From Actinomycetota bacterium (GTDB lineage: Bacteria > Actinomycetota > Actinomycetes > Nanopelagicales > Nanopelagicaceae): a DNA stretch of 8,459 nt. The position numbers were made by a program, and so were the translations under genes. The first letter of the stretch is position 1. Each line of letters starts with the position of its first letter. Under the pieces are notes generated by a model. The model was given only the letters and a program-made list of their open reading frames with translations, was not told where the DNA came from and ran no database searches. This document shows, in pieces, positions 1-5,758 of this stretch. The stretch spans positions 1 to 8,459 of the forward strand of contig RHAU01000017.1 of NCBI GenBank assembly GCA_010032125.1. Direction: 5' to 3'.

Positions 1-2
1 AG

Positions 3-788
3 CAGACCTACACTGGTCCGTTTGCCGGCAATTCTCAACAAGCGCAAGACCTTCGTAGAGCCTTCCTCCTTGCAGTAGACCGACAGCAGTTGGTTGATAC
101 TGTGGTGAAGCCAGTTAACAAGGATGCAGTAGCTGCAAACTCATGGCTTGACTTCCCAGGAAGCACGTCGTACAAGGCAATCACTACTGGTTCTGGTGCC
201 AATGCAATTTACAACACCGGTACTCAAGAAGATCGCACCGCAAAAGCTTTGGCTCTTGTGAAAAAGTATTTCCCTACTGCATCTGCTGACAACCCAGTCG
301 TGAAAATCAAGTTCGTTCATGCAAACACTGCGGTGCGTAACGCACTTGCAGCACTGATCAAGGCATCGGTTAAGAAGGCTGGTTTTGATGTGGAGACATT
401 CCCTCAGGCTGACCTCTTCTCTGGAACGCCACGACACAATGCAAACGCCATTTATGACGTTGCTATGTACGGCTTCGGTCTCGGATCTATCAGCCAATCA
501 AACGGCTCCTCAATCTATAAAACCGATGGAGGAAACAACGTCTTTGGTTGGAGCGACAAGAAGATGGATGAAATCATGTTGAGTCTTGAGAATGACGTTC
601 TCACTCCACAAGAAGTCACCGCAAAGCGCACGGCCGCGGACAAGATCTTCATTGATAATTCATGGGGTCTGCCTTTGTACTTCAACCCTACGATTACGGC
701 GTGGAACAAGGACCTCAAGGGAATTGATCCAGCTCCAATCGGAAATAACGTCACCTGGAACTACTGGGCGTGGTCATACGCGAACTAA
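3..788 (+). CDS. Peptide/nickel ABC transporter substrate-binding protein, family 5 (3' part only)
   Basis: This is the C-terminal 261 residues of an extracellular solute-binding protein. The reading frame is already open at base 3, so the start, signal peptide and lipobox lie outside the window. The fragment has the hallmarks of SBP_bac_5 (DppA/OppA-like) proteins: an 'RRAFLLAVDRQQLVD' helix near its beginning, then a 'WLDFPGSTSYK' segment, a central 'YDVAMYGFG' strand, a 'GWSDKKMDEIM' motif, and a late 'ADKIFIDNSWGLPLYFNP' stretch typical of the family's C-lobe. Such proteins bind oligopeptides (sometimes nickel or other solutes) outside the membrane and deliver them to a DppBC-type channel. 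The permease and ATPase genes that follow on the same strand fit that role. The gene ends in TAA and is followed 24 bases later by a strong terminator. The substrate cannot be read from the sequence. An internal ATG at 90 is not the start, because typical family sequence continues upstream of it. Confidence 0.93.
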   Translation, partial: QTYTGPFAGNSQQAQDLRRAFLLAVDRQQLVDTVVKPVNKDAVAANSWLDFPGSTSYKAITTGSGANAIYNTGTQEDRTAKALALVKKYFPTASADNPVVKIKFVHANTAVRNALAALIKASVKKAGFDVETFPQADLFSGTPRHNANAIYDVAMYGFGLGSISQSNGSSIYKTDGGNNVFGWSDKKMDEIMLSLENDVLTPQEVTAKRTAADKIFIDNSWGLPLYFNPTITAWNKDLKGIDPAPIGNNVTWNYWAWSYAN

Positions 789-812
789 GTAGGGTCTAAC
801 TAGGTAATAGAG

Positions 813-847
813 AAACTGGGATGTCTCTAGGGACATCCCAGTTTTTT
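813..847 (+). terminator. Rho-independent terminator after the binding-protein gene
   Basis: A perfect 13-bp inverted repeat (813-825 with 832-844, core CTGGGATGTC/GACATCCCAG) encloses a 6-base loop and runs into six T residues at 842-847. This is a textbook intrinsic terminator. It lies between the binding-protein gene and the permease genes of the same transporter. It probably lets the binding protein be made in excess of the membrane components, either by partial read-through or by giving the permeases their own promoter. Confidence 0.92.
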
Positions 848-853
848 ATAAGG

Positions 854-862
854 TGTTAGAAT
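854..862 (+). promoter_or_regulatory. Possible extended -10 promoter for the permease genes
   Basis: Just after the terminator sits TGT-TAGAAT: a TGN extension followed by a hexamer matching the -10 consensus at five of six positions (857-862). No convincing -35 element lies at the expected distance, where the terminator stem occupies the DNA; extended -10 promoters can work without one. Initiation would fall near 869, giving a leader of about 57 bases before the dppB-type start. This is inference from motif and position only. Confidence 0.35.
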
Positions 863-925
863 TTTAAAGTTGTTTATTCCGCGCCTTTAGAAATCATGGT
901 TTTGAATGAAGAATAGGGTGAGACT

Positions 926-2473
926 TTGCTAGCGTATATTTCTCGTCGACTAGGCATGATGCTAGTCATCGTTTTTGGCGCGAGTTTTCTTGCTTACAAC
1001 CTCCAGGCCTATTCATCCGATCCGCTTTCAGTCTTCGGTGAAAGTACAGAAAAAAATAAAGATTATCTGATAGCAGCCACAATAAGAGATTTGCAACTTG
1101 ATGTCCCGCCTCCCATTAGGTACTTCTCATGGTTGCGCGGCATCATCGCTGGATTGTGGGGCGATTTTGATATGGGCTTGTCCAGGTCAAATATCCCCGT
1201 CATTGAAATTCTTGCAATGGCAATCCCTGTAACAATCAAGTTGGTCATCACCGCAACATTCTTAGCAATAATCTTCGGTATTTCTGTCGGAATGATCACT
1301 GCAATCAGGCAGTACAGCCGTTTCGACTATGTCATGACCTTTTTCTCTTTCTTGCTCTTTTCACTTCCTATTTTCTGGGTCGCCGTTCTCCTTAAAGAAT
1401 TCATGGCGATTCAATTCAATGACTTTTTGGCCGATCCTCGAATTCCCGCCGGAGTTATCGTGATCACCTCTTTGATCTTTGGTGTCGTGATCGCTGGTTT
1501 TACTGGAGGAACGAGAGCTCAATTTTTTGCCGTGATTGGTGGCGCTGCACTTTTTGCCGGCGTTGTACTCAGTTATGTGAGCGCTACTCAATGGTTTTTG
1601 GATCCAGGCTTTGGAATCTTCGGAGTTTCATTTCTTGCCTTGATTAGCGCGCTAGTCGTTATTCAACTTATCACTGGTCTCGAAAGTAAAAAGGGGCGTT
1701 ACGCTGGATTTGGCGTTGCGCTCGCGATTGCCCTCCTTTACTACCCGTTGCAGACCCTGATGACAGCAGATGCATCGGTATTAAATGTTCTAGCAGTCTT
1801 CTCGGTCACCATTTCAATTGGCATCGGAATTGGCATCGCCGTAAGCAAAATTGACCGACGTGTTTATATGCGAATTGGGTTTTTTACCGCGTTTATTGGA
1901 ACATTTCCAATAGTTATAGATCGATTCATGGGCGAATTTTCGAACTATATGAATTCCGACGCAGTAAATAACAGACCGATCCCGACTCTTGGACAAGCAA
2001 ATGACTTGTTGGCGCCAGAGCAATTGGAGAATTTTTGGATCTCTGGCCTAGACACTGCACTACATCTCATTCTTCCGACCCTGGCGCTCACTTTGATTTC
2101 GTTTGCTGGATACGTGAGATTTTCGCGCGGAAGCCTTCTTGAAGTACTCAATATGGACTACATCAGGACAGCGAGAGCAAAAGGTCTAAGCGAAAGAACC
2201 GTAATAGTCCGGCATGGCATGAGAAATGCGATGCTTCCGCTTACAACAATCCTCGTTAACGATTTTGCTGGATTGATTGGTGGAGCGATTATTACTGAAG
2301 GCGTGTTCGCATGGAAAGGAATGGGTCAAGTTTTCAATGAAGCGATTCGAAATTATGATCTCAACCTCTTCATGGGAGTATTTATCATTACTGCGTCGCT
2401 TACAGTCCTCGCGAACTTTGTCGCTGACTTACTCTTTGGCGTTGTCGATCCAAGAATAAGAATTAGAAAGTAG
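926..2473 (+). CDS. dppB: DppB-type peptide ABC transporter permease with large membrane insertion
   Basis: This is an integral membrane channel subunit of the peptide/nickel importer (binding-protein-dependent transport, inner membrane component). The start is TTG at 926, supported by an AGGGTGAG Shine-Dalgarno-like stretch at 915-922 and the classic family opening 'MLAYISRRLGMMLVIVFG' with the first membrane helix. The 'SFLLFSLPIFWVAVLL' helix lies near 141-156. The cytoplasmic EAA coupling loop, which contacts the ATPase, is at about 411-438 ('DYIRTARAKGLSERTVIVRHG'), and the usual 'LFGVVDPRIRIRK' tail closes the protein. At 515 aa it is far longer than the roughly 310-340 aa usual for DppB. 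The excess lies between about residues 165 and 345 and is strongly hydrophobic, with about six candidate extra helices. The reading frame is intact and both family halves are present, so this is an insertion, not a misassembly artefact. The next permease begins immediately after the stop. Confidence 0.93.
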   Translation: MLAYISRRLGMMLVIVFGASFLAYNLQAYSSDPLSVFGESTEKNKDYLIAATIRDLQLDVPPPIRYFSWLRGIIAGLWGDFDMGLSRSNIPVIEILAMAIPVTIKLVITATFLAIIFGISVGMITAIRQYSRFDYVMTFFSFLLFSLPIFWVAVLLKEFMAIQFNDFLADPRIPAGVIVITSLIFGVVIAGFTGGTRAQFFAVIGGAALFAGVVLSYVSATQWFLDPGFGIFGVSFLALISALVVIQLITGLESKKGRYAGFGVALAIALLYYPLQTLMTADASVLNVLAVFSVTISIGIGIGIAVSKIDRRVYMRIGFFTAFIGTFPIVIDRFMGEFSNYMNSDAVNNRPIPTLGQANDLLAPEQLENFWISGLDTALHLILPTLALTLISFAGYVRFSRGSLLEVLNMDYIRTARAKGLSERTVIVRHGMRNAMLPLTTILVNDFAGLIGGAIITEGVFAWKGMGQVFNEAIRNYDLNLFMGVFIITASLTVLANFVADLLFGVVDPRIRIRK

Positions 2474-2479
2474 TTGACT

Positions 2480-3568
2480 ATGAGCAAACCACGTGAAGAA
2501 AACATGCCCGTAATCGAAAAAAATGAAAATGAGATTGCAAATCGAGAGACGGTTGGGCGTAGTCAAAGAGAAATTATTATTAATCGCTTCGTCAAGCATA
2601 AAGCTGCGATGGGATCTCTCTTTACTCTGATTTTTATTGTTATCTTCGTCTTCAGCGCGACGGGATTAAATCTCGGGCCTAAGAAAGGCGGTCTCTCGAT
2701 ACCGGGTTGGTGGAAATACAAAATCACCGACATTGACCCTGAAGGAGCGATTGCAGCCTCCTGCAATGGTGGTGTCACTGGTTGCCCGACTCTCGACTTA
2801 GCGCCCTCATTCATGGATGGTGACGGAATTCGATTTGGAGACCATCCTTTTGGTACCGACATTATTGGAACGGACTATTTTGCGTTAGTAATGCGCGGTG
2901 CACAACAATCCATCACCGTTATGCTCATCGTTGGATTCTTGGGCGTCACCATCGGTACCACGATTGGAGCAATCGCGGGTTATTTTGGTGGAATGGTTGA
3001 TGCGGTATTGATGCGACTAACAGATATGTTCTTAGTGACACCAACAATCATCATTGGCTCTCTCATTGGATTCAGATATGGAAATTTTGGCGTTGTCCCG
3101 CTAGCGATCTTGCTTGGATTCTTTGCCTGGATGGGTCTGGCGAGATTCGTGAGAACAGAGTTCTTAACGCTACGAGAAAGAGAGTTTGTGGATGCCGCTC
3201 GAGTCGCTGGCGCATCCGATCGAAGAATCATTTTTAAGCATATTCTCCCCAACGCAATCGGCGTGATTATTGTTGCGGGAACTTTGCTTCTTTCGGGCGC
3301 AATTCTTGCCGAAACAGCTTTAAGTTATTTGGGCTTCGGAGTGCGTCCGCCCGATGTTTCGCTCGGACTTCTCATTAGCCAATACCAAGATACCTTCAGC
3401 ATTAGCCCATGGCTCTTTTGGTGGCCTGGCGCACTCATTGTTTCTATTGCCTTGTGTGTCAACTTCATCGGTGACGGCCTGCGAGATGCTTTCGACCCGA
3501 GACAGCGTCGCCATGTTTCAGCAAAGGATCGATTGAGCGCTGCCGAGCACAAGGGAAAGAGCTCCTAG
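2480..3568 (+). CDS. dppC: DppC-type peptide ABC transporter permease
   Basis: This is the second channel subunit, pairing with the preceding DppB-type protein. Visible features, numbered from the ATG at 2480, are a cytoplasmic N-terminus, a first helix near 46-61, and an extracellular loop with two cysteines (about 95 and 102). Next come the diagnostic 'HPFGTDIIGTDYFALVMRGA' block near 122-141, several further helices, the EAA loop 'EFVDAARVAGASDRRIIFKH' at about 235-254, 'ETALSYLGFGVRPPDVSLG' near 278-296 and 'FIGDGLRDAFDPR' near the end. The length of 362 aa is slightly above the family average. The start is ambiguous: TTG at 2474 directly abuts the dppB stop, but the ATG at 2480 lies nine bases after GAAAG and looks better placed; ATG 2504 is also possible. 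The stop TAG overlaps the stop of the convergent PH-like gene. Confidence 0.93.
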   Translation: MSKPREENMPVIEKNENEIANRETVGRSQREIIINRFVKHKAAMGSLFTLIFIVIFVFSATGLNLGPKKGGLSIPGWWKYKITDIDPEGAIAASCNGGVTGCPTLDLAPSFMDGDGIRFGDHPFGTDIIGTDYFALVMRGAQQSITVMLIVGFLGVTIGTTIGAIAGYFGGMVDAVLMRLTDMFLVTPTIIIGSLIGFRYGNFGVVPLAILLGFFAWMGLARFVRTEFLTLREREFVDAARVAGASDRRIIFKHILPNAIGVIIVAGTLLLSGAILAETALSYLGFGVRPPDVSLGLLISQYQDTFSISPWLFWWPGALIVSIALCVNFIGDGLRDAFDPRQRRHVSAKDRLSAAEHKGKSS

Positions 3569-4059
3569 TGTTCTCGTTTCATTCTCTCTCGAATCATATA
3601 AGCCGCCTGGCCACTCAAACTGTCCAAACTGGCGCTCATATTTTCAGAACCAGCATTTCGAGCGTCAGAGAGTGGAACGTTACTTCCGTACCATCTAAAA
3701 GTGTTATCAGCGATCCATTTGCGTTTTCCGCTCGCGGGGGCAACCCACACTCTGGTTTTGCCTCGCTTATGAATAATCGTCAGAGCCCACTTCGTATCGA
3801 GCTCGACGACTTCACTATAAGGAATAATTTCTTTTCTAAGTGGATTAATAACTTCGATGAATTCGTCTCGCAAAATCAGCTTAGGTCTAATCCAAAGCAG
3901 ATAAGTAAATCCGCCAAGAATCACAAAAATCAGGATTTCCATCACAGTCTGTCCAGCACTTGCATTGACCATCACGCTATTGGCCGCAAAGAGAGCGAGC
4001 AGGGTAAACGAAATACTCGCCCAAATGTAATTGCTTCTGGGTCGAAAGACTTCATTCAC
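3565..4059 (-). CDS. Small membrane protein with PH-like domain, antisense within the transporter operon
   Basis: This is a 164-aa protein of unknown function. Two hydrophobic segments (about 11-31 and 39-57) form a hairpin anchor. The following 'LILRDEFIEVINPLRKEIIPYSEV' region with its beta-rich continuation to about 107 resembles the small bacterial PH-like proteins common in actinobacteria, where a buried helix pair precedes a cytoplasmic PH fold. The tail (about 108-164) is polar and basic at its end. The assigned start is GTG at 4059. Six bases upstream on that strand is CATACT, a weak -10 candidate, which would make the mRNA leaderless. Its TAG stop shares the palindrome CTAG (3565-3568) with dppC, and its start is 26 bases from the divergent ATPase gene. 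The overlapping + strand frame across the same region gives an unrecognisable protein, so the - strand reading is preferred. No link to peptide transport is evident in the protein itself. Confidence 0.8.
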   Translation of the reverse strand: MNEVFRPRSNYIWASISFTLLALFAANSVMVNASAGQTVMEILIFVILGGFTYLLWIRPKLILRDEFIEVINPLRKEIIPYSEVVELDTKWALTIIHKRGKTRVWVAPASGKRKWIADNTFRWYGSNVPLSDARNAGSENMSASLDSLSGQAAYMIRERMKREH

Positions 4060-4073
4060 ATTCCAAGTATGGC

Positions 4074-4078
4074 AGGAG
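4074..4078 (+). promoter_or_regulatory. Ribosome binding site of the fused ATPase gene
   Basis: AGGAG lies seven bases before the ATG at 4086, inside the 26-base gap between the divergent PH-like gene and the ATPase gene. It fixes the ATPase start. It also shows that this gene is translated from an mRNA with a leader, which must come from dppC read-through or from a promoter inside the antisense gene. Confidence 0.8.
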
Positions 4079-4085
4079 TATCTCT

Positions 4086-5729
4086 ATGAGAGAGACTGTT
4101 CTAAAAGTATCCAATTACAACATCGACTTCTGGGTCGAAGGTGTTTGGTATCCCGCAGCGATAGATATGAATTTCGAGCTACAAGCAGGGAAAGTCCTCG
4201 CGATTGTTGGTGAATCTGGATCAGGAAAGTCCACCACTGCTATGGGCTTGATGGACCTTCTGGCTTCTAATGCTCGAGTTTCTGGAAGCGTTAAAGTCAA
4301 GGGTCAAGAAATGATCGGCGCAAAGAAGTCCGCGATTCGAAAATCTCGAGGTAGGGACGTCGCCTATATTTTCCAAGAGCCGATGACCGCTCTTAACCCC
4401 GTTTATACAATTGGTTTTCAGATTGTTGAAACACTTCGAACTCACTTTGATATGGGGCCGCAGGAAGCAAAAGCTCGAGCCATTGAATTGATAACAATGG
4501 TGGAAATCCCGAATCCCGAAGCCTCATTTGATAAATACCCTCACCAACTCTCCGGCGGTCAACGACAGCGCGCCATGATTGCCCAATCCCTCGCGTGTGA
4601 TCCAGGTTTGCTAGTAGCCGATGAACCGACAACAGCACTTGATGTAACGGTGCAAGCAGAAATTCTTGATCTGATGCGCAACCTACAAGATCGACTCAAC
4701 TCGGCAATTTTGCTCATTACACACGATATGGGCGTTGTCGCAGATCTAGCCGACGACATCTTGGTGATGAAAGACGGTGTGACTGTTGAATACGGCACTT
4801 CTGATCAGATTTTCCACCACCCCAAGCACCCTTATACCCAGCAACTTCTTGCGGCTGTGCCAAAACTCGGGTCTGCCGCAATGCGAAAACTCTCTTCTGA
4901 ATTGACTGGACTACCCCCAGTCCTCAAACTTCAAAATGTTTCGATTGAATACCCAAAGAAAGGGCGCGTTCCCGCATTTCGAGCCGTTACTGATTTCAGC
5001 TTAGAAATCTTTCCGGGTGAAATCGTTGGTTTAGTTGGTGAATCTGGCTCAGGCAAGACCACTGTTGGTCGAGCCGCGATTGGCCTACTTCCAATAGTTG
5101 AAGGAACTATCGAATTAGTTGGAAAAGATATTTCGAAGCCAAGCCTTGCCACACTAAGGGAAATTAGAAAACACACAGGAATCGTTTTCCAAGATCCTGC
5201 CAGCTCACTGAACCCTCGACTACCGATTGGCGAGAGCATTGGGGAGCCGATTTTGCTTTCAGGCGAAGCAAAAGGAGCAGAACTAGATAACAGAGTTGAA
5301 GACTTACTCGATAGAGTCGAACTTCCACGGTGGTATCGCAATCGATACCCACACGAGCTCTCTGGTGGACAGCGTCAGCGCGTCGGAATCGCGCGTGCAC
5401 TTGCTCTTACGCCTGATTTGCTGATCGCTGATGAGCCAACTTCTGCGTTAGATGTTTCGGTGCAGGCGCGCTTCCTTGAACTATTACAAAATCTTCAGGA
5501 CAAATTGAAGTTTGCTTGCCTCTTCATAACACATGACTTAGCGGTGGTCGACATTCTTTCTCACCGAATAGCTGTGATGCAGGAAGGTCGAGTTGTGGAA
5601 GTAGGTCCCCGTGACCAGATTCTTAAGAACCCCAAAGAGGCATATACAAAGCGATTAATCTCGGCCGTGCCAGTTCCAGATCCCATTGAACAGCGCGCAC
5701 GACGCGAGGCAAGACTCTCTTTGAAGTAA
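4086..5729 (+). CDS. dppD: Fused DppD-DppF peptide ABC transporter ATP-binding protein
   Basis: This is the cytoplasmic motor of the importer, with both nucleotide-binding domains in one 547-aa chain. Domain 1 has Walker A GESGSGKS (42-49), Q-loop FQEP (96-99), signature LSGGQRQ (155-161), Walker B LLVADE (175-180) and H-loop His213. Domain 2 has GESGSGKT (318-325), FQDP (368-371), LSGGQRQ (425-431), LLIADE (445-450) and His483. All catalytic motifs are intact in both halves, so both sites should hydrolyse ATP. 'HPYTQQLLAAVPKL' (248-261) and 'EAYTKRLISAVPVPDP' (518-533) are the oligopeptide-transporter C-terminal motifs of each half. The linker between the halves is short and lacks the Cys-rich segment often found after DppD/OppD; the whole protein shows only two cysteines (171 and 478). 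The ATG is preceded by AGGAG. A fused DppD/F of this size is known from actinobacteria. Its separation from dppC by an antisense gene is unusual. Confidence 0.95.
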   Translation: MRETVLKVSNYNIDFWVEGVWYPAAIDMNFELQAGKVLAIVGESGSGKSTTAMGLMDLLASNARVSGSVKVKGQEMIGAKKSAIRKSRGRDVAYIFQEPMTALNPVYTIGFQIVETLRTHFDMGPQEAKARAIELITMVEIPNPEASFDKYPHQLSGGQRQRAMIAQSLACDPGLLVADEPTTALDVTVQAEILDLMRNLQDRLNSAILLITHDMGVVADLADDILVMKDGVTVEYGTSDQIFHHPKHPYTQQLLAAVPKLGSAAMRKLSSELTGLPPVLKLQNVSIEYPKKGRVPAFRAVTDFSLEIFPGEIVGLVGESGSGKTTVGRAAIGLLPIVEGTIELVGKDISKPSLATLREIRKHTGIVFQDPASSLNPRLPIGESIGEPILLSGEAKGAELDNRVEDLLDRVELPRWYRNRYPHELSGGQRQRVGIARALALTPDLLIADEPTSALDVSVQARFLELLQNLQDKLKFACLFITHDLAVVDILSHRIAVMQEGRVVEVGPRDQILKNPKEAYTKRLISAVPVPDPIEQRARREARLSLK

Positions 5730-5758
5730 CAGTCTTTCGAGCCCTAGTTGCCTCAGCG

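Noticed and set aside
141..497. A 118-codon - strand ORF opposite the binding-protein gene
   Set aside because: The + strand frame is unmistakably a family 5 solute-binding protein; the - strand product shows no family features and no ribosome binding site.
926..2473. The oversized DppB as a fusion of two genes or a frameshift artefact
   Set aside because: The frame is uninterrupted, both canonical halves are in the right order, and the extra region is evenly hydrophobic with no internal start signal, so a true insertion fits better.
3568..4089. A 173-codon + strand ORF opposite the PH-like gene
   Set aside because: Its translation has no hydrophobic pattern, domain or family motif. The - strand frame over the same DNA has two clear membrane helices and a PH-like sequence, so the + frame is a shadow.
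5711..5736. A possible terminator hairpin AAGACT/AGTCTT at the end of the ATPase gene
   Set aside because: The stem is only six AT-rich pairs with a 14-base loop and no T-tract, and it overlaps the coding end. Too weak to call a terminator for either convergent gene.
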